DNA of 64,000 bases from positions 62,001 through 126,000 of the forward strand of contig NZ_JBPKAO010000002.1 of the NCBI RefSeq assembly GCF_051216895.1, in the 5' to 3' direction. Shown one piece after another: positions 37,814-45,384 of the stretch (positions are counted from its first letter, which is position 1; the number at the start of each line of letters is the position of its first letter). The stretch is from Aquipuribacter sp051216895 (GTDB taxonomy: Bacteria > Actinomycetota > Actinomycetes > Actinomycetales > JBBAYJ01). The notes under the pieces were generated by a model. That model was not told the DNA's origin, ran no database searches, and saw nothing but the letters and a program-made list of their open reading frames with translations. The position numbers and the translations under genes are program-made.

Positions 37814-38551
37814 ATGACCCTCATGCAGCCCCGTGACCTGACCGGCTCCGTCGTCGCCATCACCGGAGCCTCCGCCGGCATCGGCAAGGCCGTCGCCGAG
37901 GCCCTCGTCGCCGCCGGCGCGAACGTCGTCGTCGGCGCCCGTCGGATCGAGCGCCTGACCGAGCTCGCCGAGGAGCTCGGCACCGACCGGGTCGTCCCGG
38001 TCCAGATGGACGTCCGCGAGCCCGCCGACAACGCCCGCCTGGTGCAGGCCGCCCTGGACACCTGGGGCCGGCTCGACTCCGTGGTGGCCAACACCGGCAT
38101 CGGCTCCTACGGCTCGGTGCTCGACGGCACCGACGACGAGATCCGCACCATGGTCGACACCAACTTCACCGGCACCGTCTTCACCGTCCGCGCCGCCCTG
38201 CCCACCATGCTCGAGGCGGGGGCGGGCGACGTGGTGATCGTCGCGTCCGTGGCCAGCTTCCGCGGCGGGCCCGACGAGGCCGTCTACGCGGGAACCAAGT
38301 TCGCGCAGCAGGGCTTCGCCGGGTCGATCGACCGGGAGCTGCGCGAGAAGGGCATCCGCGTCACCACCATCAACCCCGCGGGCGTGGAGACCGAGTTCGC
38401 CATCGGCAAGGGCCGCACCGAGGGCGACCCGTCGCTCGCGGAGTACCTGCGCCCGGAGATGGTGGCCCACGCCGTCGTCACCACGCTGCAGCAGCCGCGC
38501 GAGATGCGCACCCAGTCCTGGGCGATGTGGAGCATGGGCCAGGGCAGCTGA
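37814..38551 (+). CDS. Short-chain dehydrogenase/reductase
   Basis: 245 residues, classical SDR. The nucleotide motif is VAITGASAGIGKAV (T-G-x-x-x-G-x-G); basic residues after the second strand (GARRIERL) suggest NADP. The NNAG-like segment reads VANTGIG, and the catalytic Ser-Tyr-Lys set is seen as VIVASVAS and YAGTK. The closing METEFAIGKG-type lid and SLAEYLRPEMVA are normal for the SerA/YdfG-like branch that oxidises 3-hydroxy acids or reduces carbonyls. TAGCGT 6 bases before the ATG implies leaderless translation. It converges with the CopD-like gene. Substrate unknown. Confidence 0.9.
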   Translation: MTLMQPRDLTGSVVAITGASAGIGKAVAEALVAAGANVVVGARRIERLTELAEELGTDRVVPVQMDVREPADNARLVQAALDTWGRLDSVVANTGIGSYGSVLDGTDDEIRTMVDTNFTGTVFTVRAALPTMLEAGAGDVVIVASVASFRGGPDEAVYAGTKFAQQGFAGSIDRELREKGIRVTTINPAGVETEFAIGKGRTEGDPSLAEYLRPEMVAHAVVTTLQQPREMRTQSWAMWSMGQGS

Positions 38552-38603
38552 CGCCCTGGACGGCAGGACCGACGCGTGACGGCCGCGGGACGGGGCGGCA
38601 GCC

Positions 38604-39659
38604 TCAGCCCGCGGCCGACAGCGCGACCCCGGCGCCGGTGGCGACGCCCATCAGGGTGAGCTCGACCAGGCCGATGCGGACCAGGTCCGACCAGGGCACC
38701 GGCCGGCCCGCCCTGGCCCGGCCCACCACGCGGCGCCGCTGCCGCCGGCCGGCGGCGGCCAGGGCGAGCAGCAGGGCGACCTTGACGGCGGCGAGGCCGG
38801 ACCACACCGGGCCCGGGTCGCCGCCGTGCCAGCGCAGCAGCACCGCGACCACCCCGGACAGCGCCACCGCCGCGAAGCACAGCCCCGCCAGGCGGGAGAA
38901 GCGCGGCAGCAGGGACGCGACGTCGTCCCCGGCGACGACGCGCAGGACGAGCAGCGCCCCCAGGCCGCCGCACCACGCGGACGCGGCCAGGACGTGCACC
39001 GCCAGCGCCCCGACGGCCGCGCCGTGGCCGACGGCGTGCCCGGACCCGCCCAGCAGGGCCGTGGCCAGGGCGGCCGCGGCGGCGAGGCGCAGCAGGGTCT
39101 GACGCCGCTGCGCCCGGGCGGCGACGGCGGCGACCACCAGCATGGTCAGCGCCGAGTAGGCCAGCATCCGGTAGCCGCCGACCGCTCCCATGAGGACCAG
39201 CAGGTCCGACCCGGCCCCACCCGCCCCCAGGGGACGACCGGTGAGGGCGGCGCCCGCCACCACGACGTGGGCGGCGCCGGTGGCCGCGGCGACCGCGGCC
39301 GCACCGGCGGCGAGCCGGACGCCGGGGTGGGCGGGCGTCCACGCCGGGGCGGACGCCGAACCCGCACCCCCGGGAGCCGACACGGCGCCCGCGGTGAGCA
39401 GCAGCAGACCGAGGGCCGACGCACCGGCGACGTCGCGCCCGGCCCGCAGGGCCGGGGCCAGCCACCAGGGCGGTCCGTCCCGGCCCAGCAGCCCCGGCGT
39501 GCCCGCGCCGAGCGCCCACGCGGCCAGCACGGCGGTGGCGACGGTGAGCGTCGTGACGAGGACGGCGACGGCGACGATCGCCGGCCCGGCCGGGACGCGC
39601 GTCACCGGACCGGGTCCGGCCGGGGCGAGCAGGGGCGGGCTCGCGGACGGCGGGGTCAT
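38604..39659 (-). CDS. CopD-like copper resistance membrane protein
   Basis: 351 residues, about nine membrane helices rich in Ala, Leu and Val. The pattern HAVGHGAAVGALAVHVLAAS with WCGGLGALL matches the CopD domain, where conserved His residues in helices are proposed to handle copper; FSRLAGLCFAAVALSGVVAV follows as in CopD. A CopC partner or YcnI/PCu(A)C protein is not present nearby, unlike most CopCD loci. The start at 39659 lies in a duplicated cggggtcatc stretch and has no clear ribosome site. cvnD ends 40 bases upstream on the same strand. Confidence 0.78.
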   Translation of the reverse strand: MTPPSASPPLLAPAGPGPVTRVPAGPAIVAVAVLVTTLTVATAVLAAWALGAGTPGLLGRDGPPWWLAPALRAGRDVAGASALGLLLLTAGAVSAPGGAGSASAPAWTPAHPGVRLAAGAAAVAAATGAAHVVVAGAALTGRPLGAGGAGSDLLVLMGAVGGYRMLAYSALTMLVVAAVAARAQRRQTLLRLAAAAALATALLGGSGHAVGHGAAVGALAVHVLAASAWCGGLGALLVLRVVAGDDVASLLPRFSRLAGLCFAAVALSGVVAVLLRWHGGDPGPVWSGLAAVKVALLLALAAAGRRQRRRVVGRARAGRPVPWSDLVRIGLVELTLMGVATGAGVALSAAG

Positions 39660-39698
39660 CGGGGCGGGGTCATCGGGGCGGGGACGACGGGGACCCGA

Positions 39699-40310
39699 TC
39701 AGCCGACCGGCTGGGCGACGCCGCCGGCGGTGCGGGCCCGGCCCAGCGCGTGCTGGACGAGGGTGACCAGCAGGTGGCGCGAGGACGCCGGGTCCCGCGC
39801 GTCCCCGGTGGTGATGGGGACGTCGGGGTCGACCGCTAGCGCCTCGCGCAGGACCGCCTCGGGGTAGGCGTCCGAGCCCGGGAACTGGTTGACCGCGATG
39901 ACGAACGGCAGACCGGCCTTCTCGAAGTAGGCGACCGGGCCGAACGCGTCGGCCAGGCGTCGGGTGTCGACCAGGACGATCGCCCCGACGGCCCCCGTGG
40001 CCAGCTCGTCCCACATGAACAGGAACCGGTCCTGCCCGGGGGTGCCGAACATGTACAGGACGAGGTCGGTCGACAGGGCGCTGCGGCCGAAGTCCAGGGC
40101 CACCGTCGTCGTGGTCTTGTCCTGCACGGCGCTGGTGTCGTCGACCCCGACCGACAGCGCGGTCATGGGTGCCTCGGTGCGCAGCGGGGTGATGTCGGAC
40201 ATGGTGCCGACCAGGGTGGTCTTGCCGACGCCGAAGCCGCCGGCGACGAGCACCTTGACGGGGACCGGTGTCCGGGTGGTCTCGTGCGGGTCAGGGGGTG
40301 CCGAGTGCAT
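39699..40310 (-). CDS. cvnD: Conservon small GTPase-like protein CvnD
   Basis: 203 residues. G1 (P-loop) is VAGGFGVGKTTLVGTMSDI, the switch II/G3 region is YMFGTPGQDRFLFMWDEL with Gly-Gln in place of the usual DxxG Asp, and IAVNQF stands where NKxD is expected, the hallmarks of the actinomycete CvnD family. It acts with CvnA-C in G-protein-like signalling complexes at the membrane. The start overlaps cvnC by 20 bases. It is last of the four-gene set cvnA-cvnB-cvnC-cvnD. Confidence 0.92.
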   Translation of the reverse strand: MHSAPPDPHETTRTPVPVKVLVAGGFGVGKTTLVGTMSDITPLRTEAPMTALSVGVDDTSAVQDKTTTTVALDFGRSALSTDLVLYMFGTPGQDRFLFMWDELATGAVGAIVLVDTRRLADAFGPVAYFEKAGLPFVIAVNQFPGSDAYPEAVLREALAVDPDVPITTGDARDPASSRHLLVTLVQHALGRARTAGGVAQPVG

Positions 40311-40614
40311 GGAGCACCTCTTCCAGGAAGGCCGGGGAGCGGGGGTCGGAGGTGCGGCTGACGATGAGGAAGCCGGAGTCCTGACCGTCGGCGACGAGGA
40401 TCCGGGCCACGGCCAGCGGCAGCCGCAGCAGGGCGGCGACCTCCGCGACGGAGCGGGGCTCCAGGCACAGCCGGACGACGTCGCCCAGCTCGAAGCGCAG
40501 CGCGGCCGCGGCCTCCCGACCGGCGTCGGTGGCGCGGACCTGGGACTCCAGCGGCAGGGTGGCGCGGGTGCGGCCGGACACCATGGCGAACGGCCGCACC
40601 ATCCGGCCGGTCAC
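40291..40614 (-). CDS. cvnC: Conservon DUF742 protein CvnC
   Basis: 107 residues. The start VTGRMVRPFAMVSGRTR and the middle ARILVADGQDSGFLIVSRT with a preceding winged-helix-like segment (LCLEPRSVAEVAALLRLPLAV) are typical of DUF742. GTG at 40614 overlaps the cvnB stop as GTGA. The family is always found in conservons between the roadblock protein and the GTPase; its molecular role is not settled. Confidence 0.92.
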   Translation of the reverse strand: MTGRMVRPFAMVSGRTRATLPLESQVRATDAGREAAAALRFELGDVVRLCLEPRSVAEVAALLRLPLAVARILVADGQDSGFLIVSRTSDPRSPAFLEEVLHALGTP

Positions 40615-41069
40615 AGGTCCTCCCGCTGGGCCTGCCCCACCTGCGCCGGCACAGCGGTGGTGCCCCGCAGCCCGGGGGTGAGCACCCGGCCGATGCGCTG
40701 CACGAGCAGGCCGAGCTCGTAGCCCACCAGCCCCAGGTCGACGTCGCGGGAGGTGAGGACGATGACGGCGGCGGTGTCGCCGATGCTGGCCACGATCATG
40801 AAGCCCCGGTCGATCTCGACCAGCGTCTGCACGGGCCGCTCGGCGCCGCAGGTGGTCGCCGCCGAGGCGGTCAGGCTGGCCAGGCCCGACGTGATGGACG
40901 ACAGCAGCTTCTGGGTCGCCGGGTCCAGGCCGGGGGTGCTGGCCAGGTGCAGCCCGTCGGCGGTGGCGGTGAGCGCGTGCAGGACGCCGGGGACCTTCTT
41001 CTTCAGCCCGGACATCACCCAGTCCAGATCGGCGCCCGGCGCGTCGGGGGCGACCGGGGTCGCGCTCAT
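40611..41069 (-). CDS. cvnB: Conservon roadblock/LC7 domain protein CvnB
   Basis: 152 residues with one roadblock/LC7 fold: LDWVMSGLKKKVPGVLHALT, TADGLHLASTP, then QTLVEIDRGFMIVASIGD. Roadblock proteins serve as GTPase partners or activators. ATG 41069 overlaps the cvnA stop (ATGA), so translation is coupled. The C-terminal 25 residues are not conserved in appearance. Confidence 0.92.
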   Translation of the reverse strand: MSATPVAPDAPGADLDWVMSGLKKKVPGVLHALTATADGLHLASTPGLDPATQKLLSSITSGLASLTASAATTCGAERPVQTLVEIDRGFMIVASIGDTAAVIVLTSRDVDLGLVGYELGLLVQRIGRVLTPGLRGTTAVPAQVGQAQREDL

Positions 41070-42796
41070 GCCTGACCGCCGTCGTCGCTGCCGGCCCAGA
41101 GGTCGACCGGGGCCGCCTGGGCCACCTCGTCGTCACGGTTGCGGCGCGGCAGGGCGGGGAGCCCTCCGGCGGGGACACCCTGCTCGGTCGCACCCGGTAC
41201 GGGATCGGCGTCGGGCCCGGGCCGGCGGGACGTGAAGGCCGCGAAGGCCGAGGCCGCGGGCACGGGCTCGACCGCAGGGACCGGTGCCGGGGCGACCGCC
41301 GGCCCCGGGGTCCAGAGGTCGGGGCCCGGGGTCCGCGAGGGCTGCGCCTGCGAGGGGACGCCGTGCGACCGACGACCCGGCAGCCGTCCCGGCACCGCCT
41401 GCTGCACGGCCTGCTGGGCGGCCTGCTGGACGGCGGGGGCCGGGACGGCCGCGAACGCCGGCTCGAACGCCGGGGTGACGGGGACCTCCTCCTCCAGGAC
41501 CAGCCCGGCGGGGACGACGACCTGCACGGCGGTGCCACCGGGGCCGGCCTCGAGGTCCACCTGGAGCCCGTAGCGGCGGGCCAGGGCGCCGACCACCTGC
41601 AGCCCCAGCCGGGCGTCGCCGGGGGTCAGGGGGTGGGCGTCGGAGTCGGCGACGGCCCCGGTGCCGAGCAGGGCGCGCGCCTCGGCCAGCGTGCCGGCGT
41701 CCATCCCGACGCCGTGGTCGCGGACGACCACGACGAGGTCGCGCGAGGGCGAGGTCTCCGCGGACACCTGCACCCGGGTGCTCGGTGGCGAGCTCGCGGC
41801 GGCGTTCTCGACCAGCTCGGCGAACAGGTGGGACAGGTCGGCGGCGGCCCGGCCCTCGACGCTCGGGTCCTCCCCGAGCAGCAGGTCGACCCGCTGGTAG
41901 TCCTCCACCTCGCTGATCGCGGCGCGCAGCACGTCGGTCAGCGGGACCGGCTCCCGCCAGATCCGGGCCGGCTCCGCGCCGGACAGCACCAGCAGCGACT
42001 CGGCGTTGCGACGCATCCGGGTCGACATGTGGTCGAGGCTGAACAGCCGGTCCAGCACGTCGGGGCGCTGCTCGTCGGTCTCGAGCACCTCGATGGTGTC
42101 GAGCTGGCGCTGGACCAGCGACTGGTTGCGCCGGGCCAGGTTGAGCAGCATCTGGCTCTGCGCCTGCCGCTGGGCGATGTCGGCGCGGGCGCGCTCCAGG
42201 TCCCGTGCGCTCAGCTCGGTCGCCAGCGACGTCGCCCGGCGCTGCTCGGCCTCGGTGTTGGACCAGAAGATGACGAGGCCGATGCTCAGCATCGCCACCC
42301 CGGCGGCGTGGATCGCGGACCACAGCCACGGGTCCGCCTGCCCGGCGGCGTGGTTGAACACCAGGTCGGGGACGACGCCCGAGCCGAGGCCGTGGCTGAG
42401 CGCGGTGAACCCGATGTACCAGGTGAACGGCAGCCAGTCCTGGTAGAGCGCGATGAAGCCGAGCACGATGAAGAAGTGGAAGTGGGACTCGATCTGCCCA
42501 CCCGTCACGTGGACCAGCACGATCGACGTCCAGGACAGCCCCGCGGTGACGAGGACCGCGCGCAGCCGGGGGCGGCGCCGGCCGCCGAAGGACGCGGCGC
42601 CGGCCGCGAGCAGCGCGGGCAGCACCTCCAGCGCCGTCAGCAGCGGGTCGTAGCCGCGGGCCACCCCGATGACGAACAGCACGGGGACGTGCGCGAGGAG
42701 GATCCGGACCAGCAGCCGGTGCCGGCCGGCGAACACGTCGGGGGCCAGCAGGTTCCCCGTGGGCACGAACCTGGTGATGGGGTGTGCGGCGGACAT
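41066..42796 (-). CDS. cvnA: Conservon sensor histidine kinase-like protein CvnA
   Basis: 576 residues. The first 210 carry about six membrane helices containing SHFHFFIVLGFIALYQDWLP, a sensor-type membrane module also seen in diguanylate cyclases. A coiled stretch (ARADIAQRQAQSQMLLNLAR) leads to the dimerisation region LDHMSTRMRRNAESLLVLSG, then the ATPase domain with N box LFAELVENAAASSPP and G1 DHGVGMD. The last 145 residues are a Pro/Ala-rich linker ending in an acidic tail. ATG 42796 has GAGGACC upstream; earlier in-frame codons to 42901 look non-coding. It is first gene of the cvn operon, with two direct repeats 100-140 bases upstream. Confidence 0.9.
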   Translation of the reverse strand: MSAAHPITRFVPTGNLLAPDVFAGRHRLLVRILLAHVPVLFVIGVARGYDPLLTALEVLPALLAAGAASFGGRRRPRLRAVLVTAGLSWTSIVLVHVTGGQIESHFHFFIVLGFIALYQDWLPFTWYIGFTALSHGLGSGVVPDLVFNHAAGQADPWLWSAIHAAGVAMLSIGLVIFWSNTEAEQRRATSLATELSARDLERARADIAQRQAQSQMLLNLARRNQSLVQRQLDTIEVLETDEQRPDVLDRLFSLDHMSTRMRRNAESLLVLSGAEPARIWREPVPLTDVLRAAISEVEDYQRVDLLLGEDPSVEGRAAADLSHLFAELVENAAASSPPSTRVQVSAETSPSRDLVVVVRDHGVGMDAGTLAEARALLGTGAVADSDAHPLTPGDARLGLQVVGALARRYGLQVDLEAGPGGTAVQVVVPAGLVLEEEVPVTPAFEPAFAAVPAPAVQQAAQQAVQQAVPGRLPGRRSHGVPSQAQPSRTPGPDLWTPGPAVAPAPVPAVEPVPAASAFAAFTSRRPGPDADPVPGATEQGVPAGGLPALPRRNRDDEVAQAAPVDLWAGSDDGGQA

Positions 42797-42895
42797 CGGG
42801 GTCCTCGTCTCCGTCGGTCGGGACGGCCCGGGTGGCGACAGGGCCTCGTCCTCCCTTCGGCGCGCGCGGTCCGCCGGATCAGTGCGGCCGCCCGC

Positions 42896-42936
42896 GGTCA
42901 CCGGATCGGAGCACCGCCGGTCACCGGATCGGAGCA
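42896..42936 (-). repeat. Tandem 18-base direct repeat upstream of cvnA
   Basis: ggtcaccggatcggagca occurs at 42896-42913 and 42919-42936, a 23-base period (about two helical turns), with a weaker ccggatca relative near 42874. It lies between the pabBC stop and the cvnA start, and could be a regulator site. Confidence 0.7.
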
Positions 42937-42949
42937 GGGGGCCGTCCGC

Positions 42950-45136
42950 TCAGAGCAGGCGCCAGCGCTGCAGCAGCGCCCGGGACAGCGCGACGGCGGC
43001 GGGTGAGGGGGCGTCCCAGCGGTGCGGCCCGAGCCGGCCGACCCAGCCGGCACCGCGCAGCGCGTTGGCGCTCAGCAGGGTCTCCGACCGGGCCAGCACG
43101 GCGTCGTCCAGCGCGCCGAGGCGCACCTGCCAGCCCATGGCCCGGGCCAGGTCGACCAGCACCTGCCGGGTCACCCCGGGCAGCACGCGGCCGTCGCACG
43201 GCGGGGTGAGCAGCGTCGGGGCGTCCCCGCCGTCGGCGGGCAGCACCGCCAGCAGGCAGGTACGGGTGGTCTCCAGCAGCTCACCGGCCCGGGTCCGCAG
43301 GGCCACGTCCTCGGCGTCCGGGGTGTCGCTGCGTCCGGCGGCGAGGGCGGCCCCGACCCACCGGCGGTCGGCGAACTTGTGCCGTTCGAGGCCGTGCTCG
43401 GGTGCCTCGGCCACCCCCAGCAGCAGGGGGGCGGCGACGTCGGCGGGCACGGGGCGGTCGGCCGGCTCGACCTCCACGACCGTGGGGCCGGGCGTACGGC
43501 CGACGACCGGGAGCGGCTGACGCACCCGCAGCCGGTGCGCGCCGGGACCCGCGTCCCGGGCGGCCGCCACGAGCAGGGCCTCGACGTCCTCGGCGAGGGT
43601 CAGCCCCGTCAGCTCCCACACCGAACGGTGCAGCCGGGCCACGTGGTCGGCGACCTCGACGGCGCGGGAGTCGACGGCCAGCACGGTCTCGATCAGCCCC
43701 TGCCCCGGGTCGGCCACCCCCTTGCGGGCCGCGGTCGTGCGGGCGGGGACCGGCGGCCGCACCCCCAGGGCCCGCAGCAGCGGGGACGCCTTGGTGAGGA
43801 CCTCGAGCCACTCCTCGGCGGGGGTCGAGTCCGCGACGATCCCGCCCCCCACGCCCAGCGCGGCCGTGCCGTCCGGCGCGACCTCGAGGCTGCGGATGGT
43901 GACGGCGAGGTCCTGCAGCCGGGGCCCCAGGAACCCGACCGCCCCGGTGTGGGCCCCGCGCGCGGCCGGTTCGAGCCCGTCGGTGACCTCGGTGGCCCGC
44001 TGCTTCGGGGTGCCGGTCACCGACCCCGGCGGGAAGGTGGCCCGGACCACCTCGCCCGGACCGGTCCGCGGCAGCAGCCGGCCGCTCACCTGCGACACCA
44101 GGTGCGACACCCCGGTGTGGGAGCGGACCGCGAGCAGCTCCTCGACCCGCACCGACCCCGGCTCGCAGACCCGGGACAGGTCGTTGCGGACCAGGTCGAC
44201 GATCATGATGTTCTCGCTGGTGTCCTTGGCCGAGGTGCGCAGGGCCGCCGCCTCGTCGGCCGGGCGGGTCCCCTTGATGGGGGCCGAGCGGACCTCCCCG
44301 CCCCGCAGCTGCAGGTACAGCTCCGGCGAGGCACCGACCAGGGCCCCCCACGGGCCGGTCATCAGGGCGGCGCGGTCCGGGGCGAGGGCGCGGACCAGGT
44401 CGGTCCACGCGTGCACGGCCGCCCCCGCACCGTCGGCCAGTCGCAGCCCGAAGCGGGTGCACACGTTCGCCTGGGCGATGTCGCCGCCGCGGACCGCCGT
44501 CACCACCTGCTCGACCGCGGCCATGTGCGCGGCCGGGTCGGGGGCACGCTCCAGACGGGTCCCGGGACGCCGGCCGCCGGCGGGGGACCCGGCGGCCACG
44601 CCGGCCCGGGCGTGCTCGGCGAGGGCCAGCGCGCGGGCGGACCCGGTGGAGTCGCCGTCGTCCAGGGCCTCGGCCCACCAGCGCTCGCCGTCGAAGCGGA
44701 GCACGTGGTCGTGGAAGCAGGACACCACGACGGGCAGGCGCGGGCCGACCGCCGCAGGTGCCGGGCTCCGCACCCGGCCGGTGGCCCGGCCCAGGGCGTG
44801 GCCGAGCAGCGTGAACCAGCCGCCGCCCACCGCGCCGGCCGGGGCGCGCAGGTCGCGGGTCAGGGGGACCTGGGCGGAGTCCAGCGTGGCCACGACGGCC
44901 TCGAGGTCCAGGGCCCGGCCGGTCGGGTCCTCGTCGTCGCCCGCCTCCTCCACGACCAGCTGCGGGTCGGCCGAGACGAGGAACGGGGTGCCGCTCCAGG
45001 TGCCGCTGAGGGCCGACAACCGTCGGGTGCCGGCCAGCCCGGCCAGGGCGAGCATGACCTGGGCCGGTCCGTCCGGACCGGTGGGCAGGCCGTCGACCGG
45101 GTGGGCGACGAGCCTGCGGACGGAGACCAGGGGCAC
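42950..45136 (-). CDS. Fused aminodeoxychorismate synthase component I / 4-amino-4-deoxychorismate lyase
   Basis: 728 residues. The N-terminal two thirds (to about 465) are PabB, aminating chorismate: GDIAQANVCTRFGLRL, PELYLQLRGGEVRSAPIKGT with the active-site PIKGT, DLVRNDLSRVC, and FPPGSVTGTPKQRA plus GGGIVADSTPAEEW. The remainder is an aminotransferase IV domain as in PabC, releasing pyruvate from ADC to give 4-aminobenzoate for folate; KFADRRW holds the expected PLP lysine region. No glutamine amidotransferase (PabA) gene is in the window. The GTG is 6 bases from a TAGTCT box, so it is probably leaderless. Divergent from the recQ-like gene. Confidence 0.92.
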   Translation of the reverse strand: MPLVSVRRLVAHPVDGLPTGPDGPAQVMLALAGLAGTRRLSALSGTWSGTPFLVSADPQLVVEEAGDDEDPTGRALDLEAVVATLDSAQVPLTRDLRAPAGAVGGGWFTLLGHALGRATGRVRSPAPAAVGPRLPVVVSCFHDHVLRFDGERWWAEALDDGDSTGSARALALAEHARAGVAAGSPAGGRRPGTRLERAPDPAAHMAAVEQVVTAVRGGDIAQANVCTRFGLRLADGAGAAVHAWTDLVRALAPDRAALMTGPWGALVGASPELYLQLRGGEVRSAPIKGTRPADEAAALRTSAKDTSENIMIVDLVRNDLSRVCEPGSVRVEELLAVRSHTGVSHLVSQVSGRLLPRTGPGEVVRATFPPGSVTGTPKQRATEVTDGLEPAARGAHTGAVGFLGPRLQDLAVTIRSLEVAPDGTAALGVGGGIVADSTPAEEWLEVLTKASPLLRALGVRPPVPARTTAARKGVADPGQGLIETVLAVDSRAVEVADHVARLHRSVWELTGLTLAEDVEALLVAAARDAGPGAHRLRVRQPLPVVGRTPGPTVVEVEPADRPVPADVAAPLLLGVAEAPEHGLERHKFADRRWVGAALAAGRSDTPDAEDVALRTRAGELLETTRTCLLAVLPADGGDAPTLLTPPCDGRVLPGVTRQVLVDLARAMGWQVRLGALDDAVLARSETLLSANALRGAGWVGRLGPHRWDAPSPAAVALSRALLQRWRLL

Positions 45137-45142
45137 CGGGGG

Positions 45143-45148
45143 AGACTA
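45143..45148 (-). promoter_or_regulatory. -10 box of leaderless pabBC gene
   Basis: TAGTCT on the minus strand, exactly 6 bases before GTG 45136. Confidence 0.5.
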
Positions 45149-45371
45149 TTCCGGGGTCCGGCCGGTGGCTCCACGGGCCCGCGTCGCCGGCGGCGTGCAG
45201 CACGACGAGGGTGCAGCCGTCGTCGTGGGTCACGGGTGCACCTCCTCCGTCCGTCGTCCGAGCGCTCTCGAGCGCGCGGGACCGGGCCGGGGCCGTCCAC
45301 ACGGTCGGGCGGGCCGACCGGGCCGTCCACACCCGGACCAACCGGGTGGTCGCTCTGTCCGGGGCAGGGCC

Positions 45372-45377
45372 TAGCGT
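45372..45377 (+). promoter_or_regulatory. -10 box of leaderless recQ-like gene
   Basis: TAGCGT, 7 bases before GTG 45385. Together with the site at 45143 it defines a compact divergent promoter region of about 250 bases. Confidence 0.5.
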
Positions 45378-45384
45378 CGTCGAC

